A program made the translations under genes and the position numbers. The notes beneath the pieces were generated by a model. It was not told the origin of the DNA and did no database searches. It worked only from the letters and a program-made list of their open reading frames with translations. Positions 33,606 through 43,872 of a stretch of DNA of 64,000 bases are shown here, one piece after another (position 1 is the first letter of the stretch; every line of letters begins with the position of its first letter). This DNA is from Massilia sp. WG5 (GTDB lineage: Bacteria > Pseudomonadota > Gammaproteobacteria > Burkholderiales > Burkholderiaceae_D): contig NZ_CP012640.2 in assembly GCF_001412595.2 (NCBI RefSeq), positions 4,402,001-4,466,000 on the forward strand, read 5' to 3'.

Positions 33606-34526
33606 TTAACTCAGGCGCGCCAGGTGCCGCTGCACCGACAGCATCGCCCCCATCAGTCCGAGCCCGGCGCTGATGGCCAGCAGGCCGGCCAGACCCAGCG
33701 GCGGCAGCGCCGCGAGCTGGAATTCGGAGGCGTACAGGCGGGCGAATTCGGCGATGGCCGCGTTCAGCGGGCGCAGCGCCAGGCTCACCGCGCCCAGCGC
33801 CACCGCGCCGGCGCACAGGCCGAGCAGGGCGCCCGTGTAGTAGAACGGGCGGTGGATGAAGTTGTCGGTGGCGCCCAGCATCTTGGTGACGGCGATCTCG
33901 TCGCGCTGGGTCAGCACCTGCAGGCGGATGGTATTGAACACCACCGCGATCACCACCACGCCCAGCGTGATCGCCAGCAGCAGCAGCGCCAGGCGCAGCA
34001 CGCCCAGCAGGGCCGCCAGGCGCTTCACCCAGGCCGAGTCGACCTGGACCGAATCGACGCCCGGCAGGGCGCGCATCCGTTCGGCGATGCCGTCCACGCG
34101 CGCCGCATAGGCGCTGCTGGTGAAACCTTCCAGTTTCATGACGTAGCTGTCGGGCAGGGGATTGTCGCCCAGGGTCTCGATGACGTCGCTCAGGCCGCTC
34201 TTGGCTTTCAAGTCGTCGAGCGCCTGCTCGCGCGGAATGAAGCTGATCTTCGCGTGGCTGGCGGCCAGGATCTGGCGCAGCTGCGGCGCCAGCGACTGCG
34301 ACTGCTCGCGCGGCGTGTCAGGCTTCATGAACAGGCTGATCTCGGGATCGACCGAGAGCTGTTCCGACATCGGACGCACGTTGTCGAGCAGGGTCACGCC
34401 GGCGAAGGGCAGGGCCAGCGCCACTGCCACGACCAGCACGTTGAACAGGAAGCTGCCCGGCGCCTTGCGCACGTGCAACAGTGCGGCGCCGAGGGCGAAG
34501 CGGTGCTGGCGGAACCAGATATTCAT
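33606..34526 (-). CDS. ftsX: Cell division protein FtsX
   Basis: A 306-aa inner-membrane permease-like protein that couples FtsE ATPase activity to periplasmic wall hydrolase activation at the septum. It has four membrane helices (about residues 25-45, 175-200, 225-250, 275-298) and a large periplasmic loop after the first. Marks include FLFNVLVVAVALALPFAGV and the cytoplasmic DEIAVTKMLGATDNFIHRPF. The start overlaps the end of ftsE by 4 bases. Confidence 0.95.
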   Translation of the reverse strand: MNIWFRQHRFALGAALLHVRKAPGSFLFNVLVVAVALALPFAGVTLLDNVRPMSEQLSVDPEISLFMKPDTPREQSQSLAPQLRQILAASHAKISFIPREQALDDLKAKSGLSDVIETLGDNPLPDSYVMKLEGFTSSAYAARVDGIAERMRALPGVDSVQVDSAWVKRLAALLGVLRLALLLLAITLGVVVIAVVFNTIRLQVLTQRDEIAVTKMLGATDNFIHRPFYYTGALLGLCAGAVALGAVSLALRPLNAAIAEFARLYASEFQLAALPPLGLAGLLAISAGLGLMGAMLSVQRHLARLS

Positions 34527-35182
34527 GCTGCGTCTCCCACCAGCTGGCCATGTTCGAGGCGGATCACGCGCGCGGCCGCGTCCAGGATCTGTTCGTCATG
34601 GCTCGAAATCAGGACGGTCACGCCGGCCGAGTGGAAAGCGTGCAGGGCGTCGATCACGCGGTCGGCCGCGGCGCGGTCGAGGTTCGCGGTGGGTTCGTCG
34701 GCCAGGATGATCTGCGGCCGGTTGACGATGGCGCGCGCGATCGCCACGCGCTGCTGCTCGCCGCCGGACAGGGCCAGCGGCAGGGCGTTGGCGCGCTCCA
34801 GCAGCCCGACCTTGTCGAGTGCGGCGCGGGCGCGCTGCTCGGCCTGGCCCCTGGCGGCGCCGGTGACGATCAGCGGCAGCATCACATTGGCCAGGATGCT
34901 GCGGTCGTTCAGCAGGCGCTGCTGCTGGAAGATCAGACCCAGGTTACGCCGCAGGAACGGCACGCCGGGCTTCTTCAGCTTGCCGATGTCGTGGCCGTTG
35001 ACCACCACGCGGCCGCTGGTCGGGCGCTCGACGGCGGCGATCATCTTCAGCAGGGTCGACTTGCCGGCGCCGGACGGTCCGGCCAGGTAGACCAGCTCGC
35101 CCTTGGCGATACTGAACGAGACCTCGCTGAGGGCGATGGCGTCGGCGGCATATTTTTTCGAAACAGACTGGAATTCGATCAT
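34523..35182 (-). CDS. ftsE: Cell division ATP-binding protein FtsE
   Basis: A 219-aa ABC ATPase. It has Walker A (GPSGAGKSTLLKMI), Q-loop region (LGLIFQQQRLLNDRS), signature LSGGEQQRVAIARAI, Walker B (IILADEPT) and the switch His (LISSHDEQI). It works with FtsX at the division site. It starts 6 bases after the ftsY stop, so ftsY-ftsE-ftsX form one transcript, as in E. coli, where rpoH also follows. Confidence 0.96.
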   Translation of the reverse strand: MIEFQSVSKKYAADAIALSEVSFSIAKGELVYLAGPSGAGKSTLLKMIAAVERPTSGRVVVNGHDIGKLKKPGVPFLRRNLGLIFQQQRLLNDRSILANVMLPLIVTGAARGQAEQRARAALDKVGLLERANALPLALSGGEQQRVAIARAIVNRPQIILADEPTANLDRAAADRVIDALHAFHSAGVTVLISSHDEQILDAAARVIRLEHGQLVGDAA

Positions 35183-35188
35183 CGAGCC

Positions 35189-36427
35189 TTACCCCAGCAG
35201 CGCCTCGGCGAATTCGTCGGCGCTGAAGGGTTGCAGATCCTCCAGCTTTTCGCCCACGCCGATGAAGTACACCGGCACCGGGCGGGTGCGTGCGATGGCG
35301 GCCAGGATGCCGCCCTTGGCCGTGCCGTCCAGCTTGGTGATCACCAGGCCGGTCAGCTGCAGGGCGTCGTCGAAGGCCTTGACCTGCGCCAGTGCGTTCT
35401 GGCCGGTATTGCCGTCGATGACCAGCAGCACTTCGTGCGGGGCGTCTTCCATGCCCTTGCCGATCACGCGCTTGATCTTCTTCAGCTCTTCCATCAGGTG
35501 CAGCTGGGTCGGCAGGCGGCCGGCGGTATCGACCATGACCACGTCGACGCCGCGTGCGCGGCCCGACTGCACCGCGTCGAAGGCGACCGCGGCCGGATCG
35601 CCCGAGGCTTGCGAGATCACGGTGACGTTATTGCGCTGGCCCCAGACCATCAGCTGCTCGCGCGCGGCGGCGCGGAAGGTGTCGCCGGCAGCCAGCAGCA
35701 CCGACTGTTCATAGCGCTGCATGTGCTTGGCCAGCTTGCCGATCGTGGTGGTCTTGCCGGCGCCGTTGACGCCCGCAATCATCATCACCAGCGGCTCGTG
35801 GCGGCCCAGTTCCAGCGGCTTCTCGAGCGGACGCAGCAGGTCGACCATCAGCTCCTTCAGCGCAGCCTTGACGGCGGCGGCGTCGAGCAGCTTCTCTTCC
35901 TTGACCTTGCGGCGCAGGCTGTCCAGCAGATACTGGGTGGCGTCCATGCCGGCGTCCGACATCAGCAGGGCCGATTCCAGTTCCTCGTACAGGTCTTCGT
36001 CGATGCGCGCGCCGACGAACAGCAGCGACAGGTTGCTCGAGGTCTTGGACAGGCCGGCCTTCAGGCGCGTCATCCAGGATTTCTTCTTTTCAAGCTCGCT
36101 GCCCGGACGTTCGGCGGTCTCGGGGAAGAGCTGGCCTTCGTAGGCGTTCGACAGGACGGCGGCCTGTTCGGCAATCCGGGTCGCGACCGGATCCGGCACA
36201 TCGGCTTCGCGCGCGGCCGGCTCTTCCGGCTCGGTTGCTGCCTCATGCGCCGGCGCGGCCGTTTCCGGCTCGGGTACGAAGGTGTCGTCACTGGCGCCGA
36301 ACAGGCGGCGCAGGAAGCCCGGCTGGGCAGGCGCTTCCACAGGCGCTTCGGGCGCGGCGGCAGCAGCGGACTCGGCCTGGACAGGCGTCTCGGCTTCAGG
36401 TTTTTTCTTTTTGAAGAAACTAAACAT
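35189..36427 (-). CDS. ftsY: Signal recognition particle receptor FtsY
   Basis: A 412-aa GTPase that docks ribosome-SRP complexes to the membrane. The N-terminal A domain (about residues 1-105) is acidic, Ala/Pro/Glu-rich and low complexity after the basic start MFSFFKKKKPE. The NG domain follows with GVNGAGKTTTIGKLAKH (G1), DTAGRLPTQ (G3) and ITKLDGTAKGG (G4). I use the ATG at 36427 because conserved sequence begins there; upstream in-frame ATGs would add a non-conserved extension. Confidence 0.96.
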   Translation of the reverse strand: MFSFFKKKKPEAETPVQAESAAAAAPEAPVEAPAQPGFLRRLFGASDDTFVPEPETAAPAHEAATEPEEPAAREADVPDPVATRIAEQAAVLSNAYEGQLFPETAERPGSELEKKKSWMTRLKAGLSKTSSNLSLLFVGARIDEDLYEELESALLMSDAGMDATQYLLDSLRRKVKEEKLLDAAAVKAALKELMVDLLRPLEKPLELGRHEPLVMMIAGVNGAGKTTTIGKLAKHMQRYEQSVLLAAGDTFRAAAREQLMVWGQRNNVTVISQASGDPAAVAFDAVQSGRARGVDVVMVDTAGRLPTQLHLMEELKKIKRVIGKGMEDAPHEVLLVIDGNTGQNALAQVKAFDDALQLTGLVITKLDGTAKGGILAAIARTRPVPVYFIGVGEKLEDLQPFSADEFAEALLG

Positions 36428-36458
36428 GGATGTAGTCGGGGAGGGGAACTGCATGCAT

Positions 36459-36479
36459 ATGCCCGATTTTTCCGGGCAT
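36459..36479. repeat. Inverted repeat in the ftsY leader
   Basis: ATGCCCG (36459-36465) and CGGGCAT (36473-36479) are perfect arms with a 7-base T-rich loop, 32 bases upstream of the ftsY start. It may be an operator or a leader hairpin. Confidence 0.35.
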
Positions 36480-36711
36480 GTCAACGATCGCAGTATTCTA
36501 CCAGAGCGTCGCGGCAAAGCCCCGTCCTGGTCTGGCTGTCAGGCAATCTGAATAAGCGGAAAAGCGGATGCGTGATGTGCGACAGCTCATCCATATTGTC
36601 GCTAGAATGCCGCTCATCCGCCTATACATCAATACGCTTACTGGAAAATCGGCGTCGACTGGTATAGATTGTGAACGTCTACAAAAAGAATGCTTCCTAC
36701 AAGGGATCATC

Positions 36712-36921
36712 GTGAAGATTCTGTCCAGATACCTCAAGCGGCTTATTTCCGGAGACGATGTCATGGGTGGCAACCCGGCGTCGTTGCGCAATATTATTGT
36801 CTGGGCATTCATCGCCCTGGTGGCTGCCTTCCTGACCCATCCCTCGGGTTCGCCGCACAGCATGTTCGATGCGCCGGTGCCGTGGCCGGCGGAGCTGGGG
36901 CTGGATAATCCTGGCATCTGA
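36712..36921 (+). CDS. Small single-helix membrane protein
   Basis: A protein of about 69 aa if started at GTG 36712 (preceded by AAGGGA), or 52 aa from ATG 36763 (preceded by GGAGA with 7-base spacing). The basic, amphipathic segment ILSRYLKRLI is followed by a membrane helix (NIIVWAFIALVAAFL) and a Pro-rich tail. I do not recognise a family. It lies 42 bases before the next gene on the same strand, so they may be co-transcribed. The exact start is uncertain. Confidence 0.5.
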   Translation: MKILSRYLKRLISGDDVMGGNPASLRNIIVWAFIALVAAFLTHPSGSPHSMFDAPVPWPAELGLDNPGI

Positions 36922-36963
36922 CTTGCGCCATTCGATCGGCGCGCGACGCAAGAAGGCGAGCAC

Positions 36964-37785
36964 ATGCTGACACCCGGGCCCGATGCGATCACCGCGCTCG
37001 TCGAACACTACCTTCCCGCCCCGCCAGGCGTGCCGACGATCAGGCCGAGCACGGTAAGCTTGGTGACCATCGCGTTCGAACTCGCCAACGACCTGCCGGC
37101 TGCGGTCCGGAGATGGGAGCAGTTGGGTTTCGTGCGCGTGGGCGCCAGCGCTGACTCGCCAGCCGACCAGGCCGATCGCAGCAAGTTTCCTTTCGAAGCG
37201 GCGGCCATCGGCGCTTCGCTCGTCGTGTCGGCGGCTGCGCCGGCGCCGGCGCAAGCCGTCTACCTGGCGCCCGGCTCGCCGCAGGCAAAGGAGGCGGGCC
37301 GCGCCGTGCGTGTCGGTGGAAGCACGACGTTCGAATTGCGCGAGCCCTTGCCGGCGGCCAACTCCCACCTCCTGCCGGAAACCCATGAAGCCGCACGCAT
37401 CCTGCTCGACGACACGCAAGACTTGCAAGCCACGACGGCGCAGTGGGAACAAGCGGGATTCGTGAGGGTGGGCTGTTCGGATGCCGTCATCAAGAACAAT
37501 CAGATGGGCTTCTCGCACATCCTCGCCCATACGGCGCTCGCGGTGGGGGCGACGCTGGTCGCCTTCCAGATGACGCCGGCCAAGCTGCGCAGTATCCGGC
37601 GCCTGGACGACGGCCGGATCGACATGAATGCCGTCCAGCCGGCCCAGCTTTCCCCGGGCGGTTCGTCGGTGATCCAGGCCGCCTTTTTCGCGCCTGTGTC
37701 GCGCGAGGCGCAGACCACGGCCGAAGCGTCGTTGATGACGATGTACGTGCCGACCGCTCCCGGAGCCGATGCCCCGGCTGGCTGA
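36964..37785 (+). CDS. Uncharacterised protein with internal duplication
   Basis: A 273-aa protein with no signal peptide or membrane helix. Two halves are related: WEQLGFVRVGAS (residues 51-62) matches WEQAGFVRVGCS (161-172), and AAIGASLVV (80-88) matches LAVGATLVA (192-200), at offsets of 110-112 residues. The pattern 'GF-x-x-x-G-x-S ... A-x-x-x-GA-x-LV' resembles small repeat units seen in uncharacterised envelope-linked proteins. No catalytic motif is evident. It is probably a real gene, because codon use and the internal duplication are hard to explain otherwise. Confidence 0.7.
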   Translation: MLTPGPDAITALVEHYLPAPPGVPTIRPSTVSLVTIAFELANDLPAAVRRWEQLGFVRVGASADSPADQADRSKFPFEAAAIGASLVVSAAAPAPAQAVYLAPGSPQAKEAGRAVRVGGSTTFELREPLPAANSHLLPETHEAARILLDDTQDLQATTAQWEQAGFVRVGCSDAVIKNNQMGFSHILAHTALAVGATLVAFQMTPAKLRSIRRLDDGRIDMNAVQPAQLSPGGSSVIQAAFFAPVSREAQTTAEASLMTMYVPTAPGADAPAG

Positions 37786-37808
37786 CGGCGCGGCCGACGC
37801 TGGCGCCC

Positions 37809-39509
37809 TCAGCCGGCCTTGGCCGTCTGGGCAGTCTTCCGGATCGTCTCCAGCGTCGCGCCCGGCGTGATCAGATTGCCGTCGTAACGCAGTTCGATCA
37901 CCGCCGGCAGTTTCTGTTCCTTCGTAAACGCCACCGCGCGCTGCAGGGCCGGCGCGAAGTCGGCCGTCTTGTCGACGACTTCGCCCTGGCCGCCGTAGGC
38001 CCGGGCCAGCGCCGCAAAGTCCGGGTTGTGCAGTTCGGTGCCCGACACCCGGCCCGGATACTCGCGCTCCTGGTGCATGCGGATGGTGCCGAACATGTTG
38101 TTGTTGAAGACGATCAGGATCAGGCCCGCGCGGTACTGCACGGCGGTCGCCAGTTCCTGGCCGGTCATCATGAATTCGCCGTCGCCGGCAAAGGTCACCA
38201 CGCTGCGTTCCGGGTCGACGATCTTGGCCGCCACCCCGGCCGGCACGCCATAGCCCATCGCGCCGCTGGTCGGCGCCAGCTGGGTGCGCATCGCGCCGTA
38301 GCGCCAGAAGCGGTGCGCCCAGGTCGCGTAGTTGCCGGCGCCGTTGGTGATGATGGTGTCGTGGGGCAGCGTCGCCTGCAGGTCCTGCACCAGTTGCCAC
38401 AAATTCAGCGGAGCGCTGCCATCCTTGAAGATCGGCGGCTGCTCCTGCCAGGCGCGCAGCTCGGCTTTGGCTTCCTCGATGCTGTGGCGCCAGGCGCCTG
38501 CATCGACGGGTTCCATCGCCGCCAGCATCCGCGCCGTCTCCGCTGCGCCGCCGGCGATCATCAGCTCGGCCTGGTAGACACTGCCCAGTTCCTGCGGATC
38601 CGGGTGGATGTGCACCAGGCGCTGCTGCGGCACCGGCGAGCTCAGGAGCGAATAGCCGCTGGTCGTCATCTCGCCCAGGCGCGGACCGAAGGCGATCAGG
38701 AGGTCGGCGTCCTTCACGCGCGCCGCCAGCTTCGGATTGATGCCGATGCCGACATCGCCGATATAGTGCGGGTGCTCGTTGTCGAGCAGGTCCTGGAAGC
38801 GGAAGGCGCAGGCAACCGGCAAGCCGTTCGCCTCGGCGAACCGCTGCACGTCGGCGCAGGCCTGCGCGGTCCAGGTGCCGCCGCCCAGCAGCAGCAGCGG
38901 CTTCTTCGCTTCTTTCAGCATGGCGCGCAGCGTGTCGATCTGCGCCGAGGAAGGCGAGGCCTGCACCGGCTGGTAGCGGCGGGTGTCGGCGACTTCGGCC
39001 TGCGCGACCAGCATGTCTTCCGGCAGCGCCAGCACCACCGGACCCGGACGGCCGCTCGTGGCCACCTGGAAGGCGCGTGCGAGGTATTCGGGGATGCGGT
39101 CGGCGCGGTCGATCTGGGCCACCCACTTGGCCATCTGGCCGTACATACGGCGGTAGTCGATTTCCTGGAAGGCTTCGCGGTCCATGAAGTCGGTGCCGAC
39201 CTGGCCGATGAACAGGATCATCGGCGTCGAATCCTGGTAGGCCGTGTGCACGCCGATCGAGGCATTGGTCGCGCCGGGGCCGCGGGTGACGAAGCAGATG
39301 CCGGGCTTGCCGGTGAGCTTGCCGTAGGCCTCGGCCATGAAGGCCGCGCCGCCCTCCTGGCGGTTGATCACGAAGCGGATGTTCGAGTCGTGCAGGGCGT
39401 CGAGCACGTCGAGGTAGCTTTCGCCGGGCACGCCGAAGGCGGTGTCCACGCCGTGGACCTGGAGTGCATCGACCAGGATCTGGCCGCCGCTGCGGGAGGG
39501 GTGGGTCAT
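37809..39509 (-). CDS. Thiamine-diphosphate-dependent enzyme (acetolactate synthase-like)
   Basis: A 566-aa protein of the IlvB/benzoylformate decarboxylase superfamily. The N-terminal domain has GVDTAFGVPGESYLDVLDAL and the catalytic Glu in INRQEGGAAFMAEAYGKLTG. The C-terminal ThDP/Mg2+ motif runs from GDGEFMMTGQELATAV to NNNMFGT. No small regulatory subunit (ilvN) is next to it, so it is probably a catabolic ThDP enzyme rather than biosynthetic acetolactate synthase. The exact reaction cannot be decided. I use the ATG at 39509 (MTHPSRSGGQ), where conserved sequence begins. Confidence 0.88.
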   Translation of the reverse strand: MTHPSRSGGQILVDALQVHGVDTAFGVPGESYLDVLDALHDSNIRFVINRQEGGAAFMAEAYGKLTGKPGICFVTRGPGATNASIGVHTAYQDSTPMILFIGQVGTDFMDREAFQEIDYRRMYGQMAKWVAQIDRADRIPEYLARAFQVATSGRPGPVVLALPEDMLVAQAEVADTRRYQPVQASPSSAQIDTLRAMLKEAKKPLLLLGGGTWTAQACADVQRFAEANGLPVACAFRFQDLLDNEHPHYIGDVGIGINPKLAARVKDADLLIAFGPRLGEMTTSGYSLLSSPVPQQRLVHIHPDPQELGSVYQAELMIAGGAAETARMLAAMEPVDAGAWRHSIEEAKAELRAWQEQPPIFKDGSAPLNLWQLVQDLQATLPHDTIITNGAGNYATWAHRFWRYGAMRTQLAPTSGAMGYGVPAGVAAKIVDPERSVVTFAGDGEFMMTGQELATAVQYRAGLILIVFNNNMFGTIRMHQEREYPGRVSGTELHNPDFAALARAYGGQGEVVDKTADFAPALQRAVAFTKEQKLPAVIELRYDGNLITPGATLETIRKTAQTAKAG

Positions 39510-39644
39510 TGCGTCGTCCTTGTAGGTTTTGCTATCCAAACATTCTAGGTCAGCGGGCGGGGAGTGGCTTTTGAAATGGCGACACAAACTTACAAAAAAC
39601 GCAGGGTAGGCGCTGCCGTTGCAGCCAGCCGCACGCGCATCGGG

Positions 39645-39650
39645 TACAAT
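39645..39650 (+). promoter_or_regulatory. -10 element of rnpB
   Basis: TACAAT lies 8 bases before the first base of the RNase P RNA, as expected for a sigma-70 promoter. The -35 is unclear; TTGCAG at 39619-39624 is 20 bases away, longer than usual. Confidence 0.55.
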
Positions 39651-39658
39651 GGCCGCGT

Positions 39659-39999
39659 GAAGCAGACCAGACAGCCGCTGGCTGGCGCCGCAAGGTGCTG
39701 GCGGGAGGAAGGTCCGGACTCCATAGAGCGGGGTGACGGTTAACGGCCGTCCGCTGAAAGCCGGCGCAAGCCGGTATAAGGCGAGGAATAGGGCCACAGA
39801 GACGAGCGTATTAAGTTACGGTGAAACGCGGTAACCTCCACCTGGAGCAATTCCAAATAGGCACGCGTTGAGGTTGCTCGCGGAGCGTGCGGGTAGGAAG
39901 CTTGAGCGCCGGAGTAATTCGGCGCCTAGAGGAATGGCTGTCATAGGGGCGTCCCGCAAGGGAGACCACTACACAGAATCCGGCCTATCGGTCTGCTTT
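39659..39999 (+). ncRNA. rnpB: RNase P RNA (class A)
   Basis: The catalytic RNA that matures tRNA 5' ends. The P1 helix closes the molecule: AAGCAGACC at 39660-39668 pairs with GGTCTGCTT at 39990-39998. Universally conserved parts are present: GGAGGAAGGTCCGGACTCC (P4/CR-I) near 39704, GGCGAGGAATAGGGCCACAG and GGTGAAACGCGGTAACCTCC in the middle, and AGAGGAATGGCTGTC with ACAGAATCCGGCCTAT at the 3' end. Length and layout fit the bacterial A type. No T-run follows. Confidence 0.96.
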
Positions 40000-40030
40000 A
40001 CTTGAATTCCCAGTCCTGGCGGAGACGACG

Positions 40031-41524
<1,494 letters not shown>

Positions 41525-41590
41525 GGTGTGGGCTCCTCTGTGCCGGATCGGGCACAATCGGAAGAATTTCATTCCGCTGCGGGAGCCGCC

Positions 41591-42091
41591 TTGAAAACCT
41601 TCTTTTCGACCGTCCATGGGATCATGGCCCTGCTGTTCATCGCCATTTCCTTCATGCTGATGGTGATGGCCGCGCTGACGGGCTGGCAAGCCGTCGGCGT
41701 CGCGCCGAGCGAAGGCGCCGAGAGCGCGATCGAGGCGATCGGCCTGCTGGCGATCGCGGTGGTATCGCTGCAGATCTCCCAGACCATCGCCGAGGAGGAA
41801 GTCATCCGCGACGCCCACATCAGCGCGCCGACGCGGGTGCGCCGCTACCTGTCGCGCTTCATGGTCGTGGTGGTGGTGGCGCTGTCGATCGAGGGCCTGG
41901 TCGGCACCTTCAAGGCCCTGCACGAAGAGCCGGAACTGCTGCCGCATGCGGCTTCGGTGCTGGTCGCGTCCGGCATCCTGCTGGCCGGCTGGGGACTCTT
42001 CATCCGCTTCAACAAGGAAGCCGAACTGCTGGAGCCGGAGGCGATGAAGGAGGCGAAAAGCGAAGACAAGAAGCTGGAAGAGAAGGGGTAG
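41591..42091 (+). CDS. Hypothetical three-helix membrane protein
   Basis: A 166-aa protein with membrane segments at about residues 8-32, 46-63, 85-105 and 120-138 and a charged C-terminal tail (EAMKEAKSEDKKLEEKG). The segment TIAEEEVIRDAHISAPTRVR is cytoplasmic in character. I choose TTG at 41591 with GGGAG five bases before it; ATG at 41624 would cut into the first helix. I do not recognise a named family. Confidence 0.7.
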   Translation: MKTFFSTVHGIMALLFIAISFMLMVMAALTGWQAVGVAPSEGAESAIEAIGLLAIAVVSLQISQTIAEEEVIRDAHISAPTRVRRYLSRFMVVVVVALSIEGLVGTFKALHEEPELLPHAASVLVASGILLAGWGLFIRFNKEAELLEPEAMKEAKSEDKKLEEKG

Positions 42092-42121
42092 AATGTTCCG
42101 TATGCCTCCCGAGGAACCGCG

Positions 42122-42511
42122 ATGCGCTACCGGACCCTGATCATGCCTCTCATCCTTGCCATTACCGGCGGCGCCGGCATGCCGGCAGCCTCCGCCGCGC
42201 CGGCGTCAACGCCGCAGGCAGGCGAAGTCGCCTCCCTTGCCGACCTGCCATCCGACATCCGTGTCGTCATCGGCCCCGACGTCTCGGACCGCGGCGGTCC
42301 CTTCGCGCCCGGCTGCGTCGCCGCCAAGGGCGAACCGCACAGCCGCTTCGCCGGCGCGCGCATGGATGCGGACAGCGCCCAGGTCACGATCGAGCGCGGC
42401 GGCATCGCCCACTATTTCGACACGCTCGACTTCCGGCGGGTCGACGGACGCTGGGTGCATGTGCCGAAGCAGCCGGGGCAGGGCGGGCCCGTGACGGCGC
42501 CGAAGGAATAA
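42122..42511 (+). CDS. Hypothetical secreted protein
   Basis: A 129-aa protein with a signal peptide (MRYRTLIMPLILAITGGAG, cleavage near ASA-A). The mature part has LADLPSDIRVVIGPDVSDRG, one Cys (PGCVAAKG) and a C-terminal FDTLDFRRVDGRWVHVPK. No family is recognised. GAGGAACC precedes the start. It is 30 bases after the preceding membrane-protein gene, so they may share a transcript, and it converges on the LacI gene. Confidence 0.7.
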   Translation: MRYRTLIMPLILAITGGAGMPAASAAPASTPQAGEVASLADLPSDIRVVIGPDVSDRGGPFAPGCVAAKGEPHSRFAGARMDADSAQVTIERGGIAHYFDTLDFRRVDGRWVHVPKQPGQGGPVTAPKE

Positions 42512-42541
42512 GCCTTTTCAGGCTGCGCCGGCCGACCTTCC

Positions 42542-43582
42542 TCAGGTATCTGGCCTGGCAGTCGACTCCCGCTCCATCAGCGCGAAGCCCACATCGATGA
42601 TCTTCTCGTCAAACGGTCTGCCTTCGATGCGAGCGAGCAGGGCCTGGGCGGCCCTGACGCCGATCGCCCGCTTGTCGACGTGCACCGAGGAGATCGGCGG
42701 CGCGGTGTGGGCGGCGAAGTCGAGGTCGCCGAAGCCCATGATCCCGAGCCGGCCGGGCACCGCGATGCCGCGCACGGAGGCTTCGGTCAGGACGCCTTGC
42801 GCCAGGGCGTCGGAACTGCAGGCGATGACGTCGAGATCGGGGTGCTTGTCGAGCAGGGCGCGCAGGCCCTCGCGGCCGAGCGCAAGGCTGGCCGGGATCG
42901 GCACCAGGTGGACCGGGAGAGGGGCGAAGCCGCGCTGCGCGAGCGCGGCTTCCAGTCCCTTGCGGCGGATATCGGCGCGCTCGTCGTCGGCCCATACCAG
43001 GCCGAAGCGGCGGTAGCCCTTGTCGAGCAGGTAGCGGCCGATCGTTTCGCCGATATCGCGGTGCGAGAAGCCGACCAGCATGTCGAGCGGGGTCGGCGTG
43101 AGATCCCAGGTTTCCACGACCGGCACGCCGGCGGCCAGCAGCTTCTTGCGCACGCTTTGCTGGTGGTTGATCCCGGTGAGCACGACGCCGTCCGGCTGCC
43201 GGCTAAGGACCGCCGAAATCACTTCCTCTTCCTTCTGCATCGAGTAATTCGATACGCTCAGCAGCAGCTGGTAGCCATGCGCCGACAACTCGTCGCCCAG
43301 CGCCTGCACGGTTTCCGCGAACATCGAATTGAAGAGCTGCGGCACCACCGCCGCAATCAAGCGGCTGCGCTTGCTCGCCAGGCTGCCGGCCAGCATGTTC
43401 GGGATGTAGCCGATCGAGGCCGCGGCTTCCTTGACGCGTTCGATCGTGTCCGGCTTCACCAGCTTCGGGTTGTGCAGGGCGCGCGACACCGTGATCGGCG
43501 ACAGACCCGTCAGGCGGGCGACGTCCTTCAGGGTGATGCTCTGCTGGCTGGCAATGGGTGCGGGATCGGGGCGCTTGGGCAT
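42542..43582 (-). CDS. LacI/GntR-type transcriptional repressor
   Basis: A 346-aa LacI-family regulator with an N-terminal helix-turn-helix (ITLKDVARLTGLSPITVSRA, about residues 16-35), hinge SIGYIPNMLAGSLASKRS, and a periplasmic-binding-like core (SRLIAAVVPQLFNSMFAETV). It resembles gluconate/hexuronate-type repressors. It is divergent from a transporter and a sugar-acid dehydratase; three matching operators lie in the 290-base gap. The likely inducer is a sugar acid such as galactarate or talarate, or a derivative; this is inferred. Confidence 0.9.
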   Translation of the reverse strand: MPKRPDPAPIASQQSITLKDVARLTGLSPITVSRALHNPKLVKPDTIERVKEAAASIGYIPNMLAGSLASKRSRLIAAVVPQLFNSMFAETVQALGDELSAHGYQLLLSVSNYSMQKEEEVISAVLSRQPDGVVLTGINHQQSVRKKLLAAGVPVVETWDLTPTPLDMLVGFSHRDIGETIGRYLLDKGYRRFGLVWADDERADIRRKGLEAALAQRGFAPLPVHLVPIPASLALGREGLRALLDKHPDLDVIACSSDALAQGVLTEASVRGIAVPGRLGIMGFGDLDFAAHTAPPISSVHVDKRAIGVRAAQALLARIEGRPFDEKIIDVGFALMERESTARPDT

Positions 43583-43620
43583 GCTGGAGGCGGCTGCAAA
43601 AAATTCTGCTTGATTCGAGG

Positions 43621-43638
43621 GATGATTGCGGTATCATA
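43621..43638. promoter_or_regulatory. LacI-type operator O1
   Basis: GATGATTGCGGTATCATA is an imperfect 18-bp palindrome with the central CG typical of LacI-family sites. It lies 39 bases upstream of the repressor gene start, suggesting autoregulation. Confidence 0.7.
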
Positions 43639-43723
43639 CCAAAACGCCATCGCAAAGTGCCTCCAAGAGCATTTTCGACCGGCAAGAGTGGCCCGCATAT
43701 CCCGGCCATTTTTTTAAAACGGA

Positions 43724-43741
43724 AATGATTGCGGTGTCATT
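43724..43741. promoter_or_regulatory. LacI-type operator O2
   Basis: AATGATTGCGGTGTCATT is the second copy of the same operator, centred 103 bases from O1 and 109 from O3. This spacing would permit looping. Confidence 0.75.
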
Positions 43742-43832
43742 TTAGGGGCGAAGGTATTGGTCTTGGCCCGGCAGGGGAGAGGTGTGCCCAAGTTCTTCAA
43801 GGGACACGGTCTTCCTGATAATTTTCAGTAGA

Positions 43833-43850
43833 AATGATTGCGCTGTCATT
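43833..43850. promoter_or_regulatory. LacI-type operator O3
   Basis: AATGATTGCGCTGTCATT is the most symmetrical of the three copies. It ends 22 bases before the transporter start, so a bound repressor would cover the start-site region. An in-frame ATG inside this operator (43834) is unlikely to be used. Confidence 0.8.
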
Positions 43851-43872
43851 TACTTATAAATCAGGAGACAAG

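Noticed and set aside
37809..39509. Naming the ThDP enzyme ilvB (biosynthetic acetolactate synthase)
   Set aside because: No ilvN or ilvC neighbour; the superfamily contains many reactions that cannot be told apart by these motifs.
43834..43872. Upstream ATG for the MFS transporter
   Set aside because: It lies inside operator O3 and has no ribosome site; AGGAGA is correctly placed for the ATG at 43873.
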